A stretch of DNA of 25,944 nt from positions 1 through 25,944 of the forward strand of contig JAYRWN010000473.1 in the NCBI GenBank assembly GCA_041917975.1, read 5' to 3'. The DNA comes from JAYRWN01 sp041917975 (lineage in GTDB: Bacteria > Bacteroidota > Bacteroidia > Chitinophagales > Saprospiraceae). The notes beneath the pieces are model-generated. The model was given only the letters and a program-made list of their open reading frames with translations. It was not told the origin of the DNA and searched no databases. The position numbers were made by a program, and so were the translations under genes. This document shows positions 16,482 to 24,270 of this stretch, piece after piece (the stretch's first letter is position 1; the number at the start of each line of letters is the position of its first letter).

Positions 16482-16991
16482 TTAACGCGTGCGATTCAAC
16501 ACATAGCCATGTGCCGGATTACCCACGCGTGGTTTTAAGAACTGATCAAGGATAAATACCAGCTCATCATTAATTAACCAATAATACTCGAATTCCGGAA
16601 GTCCGGATTGTTCCAGTTTATAATAATAAGCCAGGGGATAACCAGGAATCCCTTGCCCAACGGTAACGGGACCGGCCGACTCCAGGCGATCATCATTTTT
16701 GCCGACATAAACGCGGGCTAATCGATAGGATGTTACTTTGGTCAACGAAGCCCCATACAACACCAGAGCCACTTTGGTTCGCTCACAATCCGCACAAGGA
16801 ATCCTGCTTTCATAAACGGCGACGACCTTGGTGCCTTGTTCATCTGCTTCCGGATACCAGGGTGGAATAAAGGTTTCTTTTTGGCAAGCCAGCTGCCCAT
16901 AAATACAGGTTATGAATAACCCAGTAAATAAAACCATTTTAGTCAAGCCAAGACGGAGATTACGACGGGTAACTAATGAATATTGGCGCAT
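16482..16991 (-). CDS. NlpE-like copper-homeostasis/envelope-stress protein
   Basis: 169 residues. The sequence YESRIPCADCERTKVALVLY contains the CADC motif (C66, C69) typical of the NlpE N-terminal domain, which in Enterobacteria senses copper, redox and lipoprotein-transport stress. The end, YWLINDELVFILDQFLKPRV followed by GNPAHGYVLNRT, also matches NlpE-like Bacteroidota proteins. The N-terminus has basic residues (RRNLR) and a hydrophobic stretch MVLFTGLFITCIYGQLAC ending in C36, but Q at -3 makes the lipobox imperfect, so lipidation is probable rather than certain. Met19 is an alternative start but leaves no charged n-region. It lies between the superoxide dismutase terminator and the kelch-like gene and seems to be its own transcription unit. 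An outer-membrane stress or metal role is inferred. Confidence 0.82.
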   Translation of the reverse strand: MRQYSLVTRRNLRLGLTKMVLFTGLFITCIYGQLACQKETFIPPWYPEADEQGTKVVAVYESRIPCADCERTKVALVLYGASLTKVTSYRLARVYVGKNDDRLESAGPVTVGQGIPGYPLAYYYKLEQSGLPEFEYYWLINDELVFILDQFLKPRVGNPAHGYVLNRTR

Positions 16992-17093
16992 GTAATTTTT
17001 ATTTACTCTAAAGGTAAACCGTATTAAATCTTACTGCACCTAAAAAATGACGAGAGGATGAAAACGCCGGGCGAACCGATGACTTAGCCTGGT

Positions 17094-17131
17094 AAAAAAA
17101 ATGCCCGGCAGTTGAAGCCAGGCAATTTTTT
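17094..17131. terminator. Bidirectional rho-independent terminator after sodA
   Basis: TGCCCGGC (17102-17109) pairs over 8 bp (one G-U on the minus-strand transcript) with GCCAGGCA (17117-17124) around a 7-base loop. On the minus strand a run of eight T (17094-17101) follows, 17 bases or so after the SOD stop; on the plus strand five T follow. It should end sodA transcription and insulate the NlpE-like gene. Confidence 0.85.
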
Positions 17132-17148
17132 AAATCTGCTCTTAAAGG

Positions 17149-17757
17149 TTACGTTAATTTATTATATCTCTTTTGCACTTCTTCCCAGTCAATGACATTA
17201 AAGAAGGCACCGATGTAATCCGCCCGGCGGTTTTGATAATGCAGATAGTAGGCATGTTCCCACACATCCATCCCCAGGATAGGGGTTCCTTTTACGGCAG
17301 CCACATCCATCAAAGGATTATCTTGGTTAGGGGTGCTGGATACGGCCAGTTCTCCTTGGGCATCCACCAACAGCCAAGCCCATCCTGAACCAAACTGGTT
17401 AAGACCGGCTTTTGAAAACTGTTCTTTAAAAGCGGCGAAGGATCCAAATTTGTGATCGATTGCCTTGGCCAATTTACCTCCCGGTTCTCCACCGGCATTC
17501 GGGGCCATGATTTCCCAGAAAAGATTATGGTTATAAAAGCCGCCGCCGTTATTGCGGATACCTGGTGCATGCTGAGAAACGTGGGCAAGAATTTCCTCTA
17601 TGGTTTTGCTTTCAAGAGGGGTGCCTTGAATGGCAGCGTTCAGGTTATTGGTGTAGGCCGCGTGGTGCTTATCATGGTGAATTTCCATAGTGCGGGCATC
17701 AATATGTGGCTCCAGGGCCGTAAAAGCATAAGACAAAGCTGGTAATACAAAAGCCAT
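17149..17757 (-). CDS. sodA: Superoxide dismutase, Mn/Fe family
   Basis: 202 residues from ATG 17757 (MAFVLPALSYAFTALEPHID), the family's usual length; an upstream in-frame ATG at 17901 would add 48 residues with no homologous content. It dismutates superoxide to oxygen and hydrogen peroxide. Metal ligands are visible: H27 in MEIHHDKHHAAY, H77 in GGGFYNHNLFW, and D164 and H168 in DVWEHAYYLHY. The second-shell glutamine region STPNQDNPL is of the manganese type, although cambialistic use cannot be excluded. No signal peptide is present, so it is cytoplasmic. It is monocistronic: a strong terminator follows and a 232-base region separates it from the FAH-family gene, with a 9-bp inverted repeat 73-123 bases upstream of the start that may be regulatory. 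Confidence 0.96.
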   Translation of the reverse strand: MAFVLPALSYAFTALEPHIDARTMEIHHDKHHAAYTNNLNAAIQGTPLESKTIEEILAHVSQHAPGIRNNGGGFYNHNLFWEIMAPNAGGEPGGKLAKAIDHKFGSFAAFKEQFSKAGLNQFGSGWAWLLVDAQGELAVSSTPNQDNPLMDVAAVKGTPILGMDVWEHAYYLHYQNRRADYIGAFFNVIDWEEVQKRYNKLT

Positions 17758-17829
17758 GGTTGATAAAAATTTTTTATGGTTACAAATAATTATCAAAACA
17801 ACAAGTTTTCTCTTATGTTGTCTGCTGGT

Positions 17830-17880
17830 GCCGATTATTTGAGGATGAAAGAGGGAAAAATATATTTCGTGATAATCGGC
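17830..17880. promoter_or_regulatory. 9-bp perfect inverted repeat upstream of sodA
   Basis: GCCGATTAT (17830-17838) and ATAATCGGC (17872-17880) are exact inverted copies separated by 33 bases, located 73-123 bases before the SOD ATG. They may be paired binding sites or an mRNA stem in the leader. No known regulator box was recognised. Confidence 0.35.
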
Positions 17881-17945
17881 TGGCCTGGTTCTGGGAGACA
17901 AACCGGAAGATCAGGTATTTGCCATTTGTTTTGAGTTCGAATAAA

Positions 17946-17968
17946 CGTCAGACCAAACGACTGAAACG
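17946..17968 (-). terminator. Weak candidate terminator after FAH-family gene
   Basis: On the minus strand CGTTTCAG (17968-17961) can pair with CTGACG (17951-17946), giving a 6-bp stem with a 2-base bulge, then TTTATT. It lies 22 bases after the FAH-family stop. The imperfect stem keeps confidence low. Confidence 0.3.
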
Positions 17969-17989
17969 CTTACATGTCTATGCCAGTAA

Positions 17990-18598
17990 TTATTTTACCT
18001 CAACTTCAAGGACCTTTTCGCCTTCTAAATAGCCCTCCAACACATCTCCTATGGCCACCGGCCCAACGCCTGCCGGTGTTCCGGTAAAAATGTAATCTCC
18101 AGTGAGCAGGGTAAAATATTGGGAGATATTCACAATGAGATAATTAAAGTCAAAGATTAAATCGCGGGTATGCCCATCTTGCACCAACTGATTGTTTTTG
18201 AAAAGTTGGAAATGAATATCAGCTAAAGGCACCAGGGTTTTATCCACAAATTTGCCTACCGGCGCTGAGTGGTCAAATGCTTTGGCTATTTCCCAGGGTT
18301 GACCTTTTTTCTTCAATTCATCCTGCACATCCCGTGCCGTGAAATCTATACCTAAGGTCAATGCATCGTAATATTCCGCGGCAAATTCCGGCTGGACATG
18401 CCTGCCATTCTTAGCAATACGTAAGACTACTTCCAACTCATGGTGGATGTTTTTACTGAATTCGGGATAATAAAATGGTTTACTATTCACTAACAGCGCC
18501 GTTGAAGGCTTCATAAACAACACCGGCCGGTCAGGAACCGGATTATTTAATTCCCTGGCATGTTCGACATAATTGCGACCTACACAAATGATTTTCAT
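17990..18598 (-). CDS. Fumarylacetoacetate hydrolase (FAH) family protein
   Basis: 202 residues, matching the short single-domain FAH-family enzymes (acylpyruvate hydrolase/oxaloacetate decarboxylase or tautomerase types). Seen in the sequence: MKIICVGRNYVEHARELNNP at the N-terminus; the divalent-metal motif HHELEV with E54 and E56; third ligand D85 in GIDFTARDVQ; K106-x-x-D-H in AKAFDHSAPVG; and the C-terminal FTGTPAGVGP loop. It is expected to be a cytoplasmic Mg/Mn-dependent enzyme acting on a 2-oxo or acylpyruvate substrate; the exact substrate is not readable. A TATTTTTG box ends 20 bases before the start, suggesting its own promoter, divergent from the TfoX-domain gene 89 bases away. 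Confidence 0.93.
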   Translation of the reverse strand: MKIICVGRNYVEHARELNNPVPDRPVLFMKPSTALLVNSKPFYYPEFSKNIHHELEVVLRIAKNGRHVQPEFAAEYYDALTLGIDFTARDVQDELKKKGQPWEIAKAFDHSAPVGKFVDKTLVPLADIHFQLFKNNQLVQDGHTRDLIFDFNYLIVNISQYFTLLTGDYIFTGTPAGVGPVAIGDVLEGYLEGEKVLEVEVK

Positions 18599-18618
18599 GG
18601 ACCGAATTTTTTGAGGAT

Positions 18619-18626
18619 CAAAAATA
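18619..18626 (-). promoter_or_regulatory. Candidate -7 box TATTTTTG for FAH-family gene
   Basis: Minus-strand TATTTTTG fits TAnnTTTG and ends 20 bases before ATG 18598 in the 89-base divergent region. No -33 TTTG is clear at the usual spacing. Confidence 0.35.
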
Positions 18627-18687
18627 CCAAATTAACGAGCGGCCGAATTCGAATTATAATTAATTTTAAATAATAAATTGAATTTTC

Positions 18688-19032
18688 ATGGCCAGTGACC
18701 CCTATTTATTGGAACGCTTAAGACACCTTTTGCAGGAACGTCACATAATCTGGACTGAAAAGTCCATGTTTGGCGGAGATTGTTTTATGGTCAATGATAA
18801 AATGTGTTTTGGAACATACCAGGGCGGATTAATGATGCGTGTAGATCCCGCCCAGGTAGAAAATTACACTCAACGCCCGGCCATAAGTATTATGATTCAT
18901 GGAGGAAGACCTATGCACGGATTCTTGATGGTCCGGCCGGAAGGTTATGATCGGGATGAAGATCTGGCTTATTTGGTCGATCAGTGTTTAGCTTATAACC
19001 CCATGGCCAAAGCCAGCAAAAAAAAGAAATAG
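18688..19032 (+). CDS. TfoX/Sxy N-terminal-domain protein
   Basis: 114 residues. The sequence ITWTEKSMFGG-type region (here IIWTEKSMFGGDCFMVNDKM), CFGTYQGGLMMRVDP, and the end PMHGFLMVRPEGYD match the stand-alone TfoX N-terminal domain (about 100 residues). In gammaproteobacteria TfoX/Sxy is a competence regulator, but that function needs a second domain absent here, and Bacteroidota single-domain members have no established role. The C-terminus is a lysine tail (KASKKKK). No signal peptide or membrane segment; cytoplasmic. It is the only plus-strand gene in this part, divergent from the FAH-family gene and convergent with the esterase gene, with only 15 bases between their ends. Confidence 0.88.
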   Translation: MASDPYLLERLRHLLQERHIIWTEKSMFGGDCFMVNDKMCFGTYQGGLMMRVDPAQVENYTQRPAISIMIHGGRPMHGFLMVRPEGYDRDEDLAYLVDQCLAYNPMAKASKKKK

Positions 19033-19047
19033 CATAATTGTACCTTT

Positions 19048-20013
19048 TTACGGCAACGAAAATTGTTTCATCCAGGCCCAATTTTCTTCGGCGGCTTTAT
19101 AGGGGTGATTCTGGCCGTTGGGGTAAGCGTGTTGCAGGTCTTTGATCAGAATATAGCGGAATTTTACATTAGGATCCTCAGGCAGGGAATTAAAATTTGC
19201 CGTGACAGCAACATTCAAGTCTCCGGTCTTCGTGTACCGGGGGTTAAGCCGAAAGCTATTTACATGGGTTTGGGTAATGGTATAATGTCTCCCATTTTGA
19301 ATTGTCAGGTTCGGGGAATTAATTAGTGAGTCCAACATGGTTAAAGGAATTTCCGGTCCTACGTTTCCCGGTCCATAGTCTTCATTGCCTACCTGATAGG
19401 TCACCGCCATTTTTCTAACCGGCTGATATGTGGTATTCAAATAAAATGATCCTGCGCTTTGCACAATCGCCGCAAACACATCGCCCATTTCGATGGAGCA
19501 TTTAGAGGCCATTTGTCCGCCATTGGAGAACCCGGCCAAATAAACTTTTTTGCGATTCAGGTTATATTTTATCCCAACCTCATCAATGATGATCCGTAAA
19601 AATTTTATATCATCACGCAATCGTTCACCTGTACAAGGCTCCCATTCGGCGGGTTGCGAACTCCATTTTGTGGTGTTACTTTTTTCGCCCATGGTCATAA
19701 TGCAGTAACGCCAGGAAGATGGATAAACTGTTAAAATATTTTCTGCTTCGCCTACTTCTCTCCATCCACTGATGTTATAAAATTTTTCCCCATCGCCACT
19801 GGTGCCGTGTAACATAAACACTAAGGGCACGGCGGTTTTGCCATCATAGTTGGCTGGAACGTGTACATAATATTCGCGTTCATCACCATCCACCATCGTA
19901 ATAAAACGATTTTTGCCATATTTAATCTGATTGCCCGGGGACGGGGTATTATCACTGTCTTTACTGCAAGCCACCAGTAATAAAACCGGGATTATGCAAA
20001 GGTATTGGCGCAT
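19048..20013 (-). CDS. Secreted lipoprotein esterase, PHB-depolymerase/feruloyl-esterase-like alpha/beta hydrolase
   Basis: 321 residues. MRQYLCIIPVLLLVACSKDS is a lipoprotein signal with lipobox LVAC (C16). The catalytic core shows PLVFMLHGTSGDGE (oxyanion-hole loop), the nucleophile elbow AGFSNGGQM with S163, and a C-terminal histidine H295 in LQHAYPNGQNHPYKAAEENW. The acid is probably an Asp in the segment VGNEDYGPGN (~208-217). This organisation is that of the LpqC/poly(3-hydroxybutyrate) depolymerase family, which also includes feruloyl and acetylxylan esterases. Likely role: hydrolysis of ester bonds on extracellular polymers or plant-derived material at the cell surface; substrate unknown. 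The 64-base gap to the Rieske gene upstream in the same direction allows, but does not prove, cotranscription. Confidence 0.9.
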   Translation of the reverse strand: MRQYLCIIPVLLLVACSKDSDNTPSPGNQIKYGKNRFITMVDGDEREYYVHVPANYDGKTAVPLVFMLHGTSGDGEKFYNISGWREVGEAENILTVYPSSWRYCIMTMGEKSNTTKWSSQPAEWEPCTGERLRDDIKFLRIIIDEVGIKYNLNRKKVYLAGFSNGGQMASKCSIEMGDVFAAIVQSAGSFYLNTTYQPVRKMAVTYQVGNEDYGPGNVGPEIPLTMLDSLINSPNLTIQNGRHYTITQTHVNSFRLNPRYTKTGDLNVAVTANFNSLPEDPNVKFRYILIKDLQHAYPNGQNHPYKAAEENWAWMKQFSLP

Positions 20014-20077
20014 GACTATTAGACTATAAGAATTATCGAATAGTTTAATTCAGACTGCAAAATAACATTTTTAAAAT

Positions 20078-21172
20078 TTAACAAGGGTTAGCCTTCATGG
20101 TCTCACTGATCATGCGGTGGAAATGATGGACCCCTTTTTCGTGCAGAGGAGAAAAACGACCGCGGTGGTACACACCGGATTGCAGACCCTGGTGCACCAA
20201 TTCTACTATCGCTTCATCTTCTAATTCCGTCTGGTGAATGCCGGTATCTTCTAACCATTGTTCATCAGCACCCTCCAACAGATAATAATGAAATTCTATC
20301 CGGGTGCGATGCCTGGTGATGGGCACAACTAAATTAAGTGAAAGCCCCCAGGGATAAAAATTCAGCATTAAATTAGGGAACAACCACCAATACAGAGCAT
20401 ATATGGCCTGACCGGCCAGTGGGTGATCGGGTGGAATATTTAAATGCGGCTCGTCCGGCTTGGCTACCCCTATTTGCATAGAACAGCCAGCGAACAACTG
20501 AGTTTCATAACGGTTAAGATCCAGTTTAGCCATTAATCCCGGATGCACGTAAGGCACGTGGAAGCCTTCCAGGAAGTTGTCCACGTACAGGGCCCAGTGG
20601 GCATTTAATTGGTAAGTCGAGGACCTCCAGGGCTTAAGTTTTATCAGCGGGTAAAACGCCATGAGATCCACTATTGGCTTAAAAATGCTGTTAAAATCAT
20701 CGTCACCTTTAGTTTTTAAAAACAACAGGGATTGCCAGTCATGTAGGTGGTAAACGGCAAGATGATCTGCGTCGGAAGGAAAATTTTGTACACCTTCAAA
20801 TCCCGGCATGGATCTAAATCTTCCGTCTAATCCAAAACAGCGACCATGATAAGGACATCGGATGAGCGGATGTGACATCGGCTCCGTAACCAGGAGCGCA
20901 CCGCGATGTGTACAGACGTTGGACCTGGCACTCCACTGACTCGGGGTTCCACGGGTAATCATAAATGGTTGATCCAGGTAATCCGGCAATAATTTTCCTG
21001 GATATACATTTGCCTCGGAAGAATATTTATGCTTGGTACCAATCCATTGCCAGGATTTTGCAAACAGGTGATCTTTGCTCCAGGTCCACCACTTTTTCTC
21101 ACGATAGTACTCGGTCGGTAAAGTATAGGCCCGGGTGATGTCTTTATCTATGTCGTAGCACATCTTTTTCAA
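20078..21172 (-). CDS. Rieske-type ring-hydroxylating oxygenase, alpha-subunit family
   Basis: 364 residues. The N-terminal Rieske domain has the [2Fe-2S] ligands C87-x-H89 (NVCTHRGALL) and C106-x2-H109 (RCPYHGRCF). The catalytic domain has the mononuclear iron site in NAHWALYVDNFLEGFHVPYV: bridging D198, ligands H205 and H210, with the third, an Asp, in the LEDEAIVELV segment near the C-terminus. This is the standard order of aromatic-ring or quaternary-amine (carnitine/choline-type) oxygenases. No reductase, ferredoxin or beta-subunit gene occurs nearby, so electrons must come from elsewhere. Cytoplasmic; substrate not predictable. It precedes the esterase in the same direction and is divergent from the amino-acid transporter 148 bases away. 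Confidence 0.93.
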   Translation of the reverse strand: MKKMCYDIDKDITRAYTLPTEYYREKKWWTWSKDHLFAKSWQWIGTKHKYSSEANVYPGKLLPDYLDQPFMITRGTPSQWSARSNVCTHRGALLVTEPMSHPLIRCPYHGRCFGLDGRFRSMPGFEGVQNFPSDADHLAVYHLHDWQSLLFLKTKGDDDFNSIFKPIVDLMAFYPLIKLKPWRSSTYQLNAHWALYVDNFLEGFHVPYVHPGLMAKLDLNRYETQLFAGCSMQIGVAKPDEPHLNIPPDHPLAGQAIYALYWWLFPNLMLNFYPWGLSLNLVVPITRHRTRIEFHYYLLEGADEQWLEDTGIHQTELEDEAIVELVHQGLQSGVYHRGRFSPLHEKGVHHFHRMISETMKANPC

Positions 21173-21292
21173 CGGCTTTTATCAATAATTAAACAGCAAT
21201 TTAGAACATCCGCCTCATTTTAGGCACTTGGAGGCCATGATTTAAGTTTGAACGGCTAATAATTTAACCAGCAATTAACATCTGTTTAATAC

Positions 21293-21300
21293 TACCTTTG
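21293..21300 (+). promoter_or_regulatory. Candidate -7 box TACCTTTG for the APC transporter
   Basis: TACCTTTG matches TAnnTTTG exactly and ends 20 bases before ATG 21321 in the divergent Rieske/transporter region. The -33 element is not obvious. Confidence 0.42.
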
Positions 21301-21320
21301 AAATTTTAATTTAAACCGAT

Positions 21321-22730
21321 ATGGAAAAACCTTCCGCTCAATTGGTGCGCAGCATCACACTTCCAGCGACCGTCATCCTGATTATCAGCTCCATCATTGG
21401 GACCGGGGTCTACAAGAAAGTAGCTCCTATGTCGGCAGATTTAATGGATCCCTGGTTAGTGCTATTGGCCTGGGTACTGGGAGGATTGATCAGTTTAGCC
21501 GGGGGGTTAAGTAATGCCGAGATTGCCGGCATGATGGCCGGTGCAGGCGGCGAATACATTTATTTTAAGCGCATATACGGGCGGTTCACAGCTTTCTTAT
21601 GGGGCTGGAGCACCTTTACCGTGATTAAGACTGCGGCCGTGGCTTCCATTGCCTACGTCTTTGCGCATTCGTTTAATACGCTGATCCCACTACCCCAATT
21701 ACCACCAGGTCTGGCCCAAATAAAGGTGGGGGTTTTTACACCTTTGGACAATTTTGGGGTAAAGCTGCTTACCGCCTTAATGATCATCACCTTAACTTTT
21801 TTGAATACCCGCGGTCTGAAAGGTGCCGCCACCTTCAGTACCTGGATTACCCGGTTGGTGGTGACCGCTTTGATCGGCATCGTCATCAGCGGGCTTATCT
21901 GGGGCGGTGGGAGTATTGAAAACCTGAATACTCCGGCTTCCGGGTACACGCCACCCGCCAATTGGACGGATTTTACCTTCATCAAGGCGTTGTTTTCCGC
22001 ATTGCTGGCGGCTTTTTGGGCTTATGAGGGCTGGAACACCATTGGCTTCCTGGGCGGTGAAATCCAAAATCCCAATCGCAATCTGCCTTTGGCCCTTTTG
22101 TTTGGTTTATTGGCGGTGATCGGCATTTATTGTGCGGTTAATTTTACTTACCTATACGTTTTGCCCGTGGATGAAATCATCCAGGTGCATCAAGGCCAAA
22201 ACGAAATCGCCGCTGTAGCGGTCATCCGTCATTTTGCTGGTCCTGCCGGGGCTGTGATTATATCTATACTCATTTTGATCACCACGTTAGGTTGTACCAA
22301 CAGCACCATCCTCATGCCTCCGCGGGTCTATTATGCTATGGCCCAGGACGGATTGTTCTTTAAGTCAGCCGCTAAAATTCATCCGACCTTCCATACCCCC
22401 AATGCCGCTTTATGGATTCAGTGTTTCTGGGCCGTGGCATTAGTGTTCAGCGGCAGTTTTGACCAGCTCACCGATATGCTCATTTTTGCCGCTTTTTTCT
22501 TCTATGGCGCTACCGCGCTCGGAGTCTTCATCATGCGCCGTCGCGAACCAGATGCACCCCGACCATACCGGGTGTGGGGTTACCCCTTTATCCCGGCGAT
22601 ATTCGTCATCTTCTGCGTTGTTCTGATCGTCATCACTTTTATTAACCATCCCCGCGAAGCAGGCATTGGCATGGCTTTGATGCTGACTGGAATTCCGTTT
22701 TATTCGTATTGGAATAAACGCTCTCAATAA
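21321..22730 (+). CDS. APC superfamily amino-acid permease
   Basis: 469 residues with about 12 membrane helices. TM1 contains the unwound substrate-binding motif IISSIIGTGVYKK (APC/LAT-type GTG-I/V-F/Y), and TM2-3 include LGGLISLAGGLSNAEIAGMM and AGGEYIYFKRIYGRF, typical of the LAT/Y+LAT-like branch. The loop GFLGGEIQNPNRNLPLALLF before TM7 is also conserved in APC permeases (E-x-x-NP-x-R-x-x-P). It should import or exchange amino acids across the inner membrane. A TACCTTTG box lies 20 bases upstream. The gene is monocistronic and convergent with the small membrane-protein gene, 61 bases between. Substrate specificity is not readable. Confidence 0.95.
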   Translation: MEKPSAQLVRSITLPATVILIISSIIGTGVYKKVAPMSADLMDPWLVLLAWVLGGLISLAGGLSNAEIAGMMAGAGGEYIYFKRIYGRFTAFLWGWSTFTVIKTAAVASIAYVFAHSFNTLIPLPQLPPGLAQIKVGVFTPLDNFGVKLLTALMIITLTFLNTRGLKGAATFSTWITRLVVTALIGIVISGLIWGGGSIENLNTPASGYTPPANWTDFTFIKALFSALLAAFWAYEGWNTIGFLGGEIQNPNRNLPLALLFGLLAVIGIYCAVNFTYLYVLPVDEIIQVHQGQNEIAAVAVIRHFAGPAGAVIISILILITTLGCTNSTILMPPRVYYAMAQDGLFFKSAAKIHPTFHTPNAALWIQCFWAVALVFSGSFDQLTDMLIFAAFFFYGATALGVFIMRRREPDAPRPYRVWGYPFIPAIFVIFCVVLIVITFINHPREAGIGMALMLTGIPFYSYWNKRSQ

Positions 22731-22791
22731 AAAAAGTCAGGCGCTCATTGTTTTGTTTATTATAAGTGTATTTCTTTTATTTTTTTGTTGA

Positions 22792-23124
22792 TTAATTAAA
22801 AAAATAAAGTAAATAAACTACATAAGAAATAAACAAAACTAAAATTACTGCGCAGAAAAAAGTGATACGGTTGAGGTAAAAATTTTTGAACCCCGTTGCC
22901 CAGTTGCGTATTAAAACGACTGGAAACATGATACTTGCGCTAAGTACCAAATAAACAAGCCAGGCCGGATTAGACCAATATGTGTCGTTAATGATCACAT
23001 CCCGGTTAGGACTCCAAAAGGACGGTGGTTGGACAAACCACTTATCCACCAGGATAAAAGCGACCAGCACACCTAAACTGATCCAAATAAATTCCCTAAA
23101 CCAGGAGGCCGTTGCAAAAATCAT
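22792..23124 (-). CDS. Small three-helix membrane protein, unknown
   Basis: 110 residues that I do not recognise. Three hydrophobic segments are visible at about 12-28 (FIWISLGVLVAFILVDKW), 52-72 (AWLVYLVLSASIMFPVVLIR) and 85-108 (ITFFCAVILVLFISYVVYLL), with a polar loop PPSFWSPNRDVIINDTYWSN between the first two. It is an integral inner-membrane protein without catalytic motifs. Its position, convergent with the permease and divergent from the DUF2202 gene, gives no functional clue. Hydropathy and normal codon use favour a real gene. Confidence 0.65.
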   Translation of the reverse strand: MIFATASWFREFIWISLGVLVAFILVDKWFVQPPSFWSPNRDVIINDTYWSNPAWLVYLVLSASIMFPVVLIRNWATGFKNFYLNRITFFCAVILVLFISYVVYLLYFFN

Positions 23125-23342
23125 AAGGCACCAAAATTCTTTCTAAATTAAATATTACTTTCAAGAAGGCAAAATTCCGGCGAAAAAGCAAGCACAGGCC
23201 TGACCGTTATTTAATCATCACCCCCGGATATTTATTAATGATTTGTTAAAATAAGTTTAAGAACTTAAAAAAATGAAAGTTCTGTTCCCGGCTAAAGTAA
23301 TAGGGGTGTAAGCATTATTAAATACATCAAAAAATAAATATC

Positions 23343-24152
23343 ATGAAAACGTCAATAAAATTTATAGCCCTGGCGATACTTTTATTGGGCACGGTAATAG
23401 CCTTTTCCGGATGCAATGAAGAAGCATTAAATCCTGACGAAAAAGCGGGTGTTTTATCCTTAAGGGGTAATGGTCCCGGTGGTACGCCCGGAGCTTGTCA
23501 AGCCAATGGTTTACGGAGAGACAGTTGTCGCAACTTACCCAAAGAAGATCTTTCTAAGGCAGAGCGTGATATCCTGCTGTTTATGGTGGAAGAGGAGAAA
23601 ATGGCTCATGACCTTTATGCTGCCTTTTATCAAAAATGGTCTGTTCCGGTTTTTGACCGCATCCGGCAGTCCGAGCAAAAACATATCGAAAGTGTTTCCT
23701 ATTTGTTAGACAAATATGATGTGGATCATGCCACTTTAGAACCCGGCAAATTTAGTATGGAAGCACTGCAAATTCTTTACAATACTCTTCTGGAAAGAGG
23801 AATGCTCTCAGTCACAGCTGCATATACCGCCGCGGCTTTGGTAGAAGAAACAGACCTCAATGATCTGCAAAAGGCCATTAAAGACCAGGTGGATAATAAA
23901 GATATCACCTTGGTCTTCACCCATCTGAGTGAAGCATCCGGCCGGCACTTAAAAAATTTTGTAACTCAACTTAATGCTGCAGGTATAACGTATCAACCCA
24001 CCGTATTAAACATCACTGATTATAATAATTGGTTGGCCATCAGCACTGCTTGTGATCCTTCCGGCAGACCGGGCGGATGTATGGCAAATAACGGAGGAAA
24101 AAACCAGGGTAAAGGAGGCAACGGTAGAGGTTTAGGGCGCCAAAAAGGATAA
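23343..24152 (+). CDS. DUF2202 ferritin-like lipoprotein
   Basis: 269 residues. MKTSIKFIALAILLLGTVIA then FSGC gives a lipoprotein signal (C24). Residues ~70-215 are a four-helix DUF2202 domain: ERDILLFMVEEEKMAHDLYA (E85, H88), SEQKHIESV (E111, H114), ALVEETDLNDLQ (E168/E169) and THLSEASGRHLKNF (E197, H202). The paired E-x-x-H residues resemble a di-iron ferritin-like site. DUF2202 proteins are widespread, often exported, with no settled function; metal or redox chemistry is inferred. The tail is Gly/Asn/Lys-rich (GGKNQGKGGNGRGLGRQKG) and two cysteine pairs flank the domain. A strong terminator follows at 24203, separating it from the sigma-factor gene 119 bases downstream. Confidence 0.9.
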   Translation: MKTSIKFIALAILLLGTVIAFSGCNEEALNPDEKAGVLSLRGNGPGGTPGACQANGLRRDSCRNLPKEDLSKAERDILLFMVEEEKMAHDLYAAFYQKWSVPVFDRIRQSEQKHIESVSYLLDKYDVDHATLEPGKFSMEALQILYNTLLERGMLSVTAAYTAAALVEETDLNDLQKAIKDQVDNKDITLVFTHLSEASGRHLKNFVTQLNAAGITYQPTVLNITDYNNWLAISTACDPSGRPGGCMANNGGKNQGKGGNGRGLGRQKG

Positions 24153-24202
24153 TTTCAAAGTCTGAACGTGGTTTTTTATATTAAATATTTTAGTTAATCT
24201 TT

Positions 24203-24248
24203 CGGTTCCCACAGATCAAAAGTCTTGGTCTGTGGGCAACCGTTTTTT
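24203..24248 (+). terminator. Strong rho-independent terminator after DUF2202 gene
   Basis: CGGTTCCCACAGA (24203-24215) pairs fully with TCTGTGGG (24229-24236) and AACCG (24238-24242), with one bulged C at 24237, a 13-base loop, and six T at 24243-24248. A GTG at 24232 inside its 3' arm could open the sigma-factor frame, but initiation inside a terminator stem is improbable. Confidence 0.92.
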
Positions 24249-24270
24249 ACACGCCCTGTTATTATCTAAG

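Noticed and set aside
17758..17901. 48-residue N-terminal extension of superoxide dismutase
   Set aside because: The extension has no resemblance to SOD, and ATG 17757 gives exactly the family length and N-terminal motif.
17930..17970. GTTCGAAT resembling a tRNA T-loop
   Set aside because: No acceptor, anticodon or D-arm pairing could be built around it.
13917..21231. Repeated 12-mer TTAGGCACTTGG near 13919 and 21220
   Set aside because: A few shared 12-mers are expected by chance in 26 kb, and there is no extended similarity around either copy.
24232..24270. GTG start for the sigma factor, adding 13 residues
   Set aside because: The GTG sits inside the terminator stem of the previous gene, and the added residues have no sigma-factor similarity.
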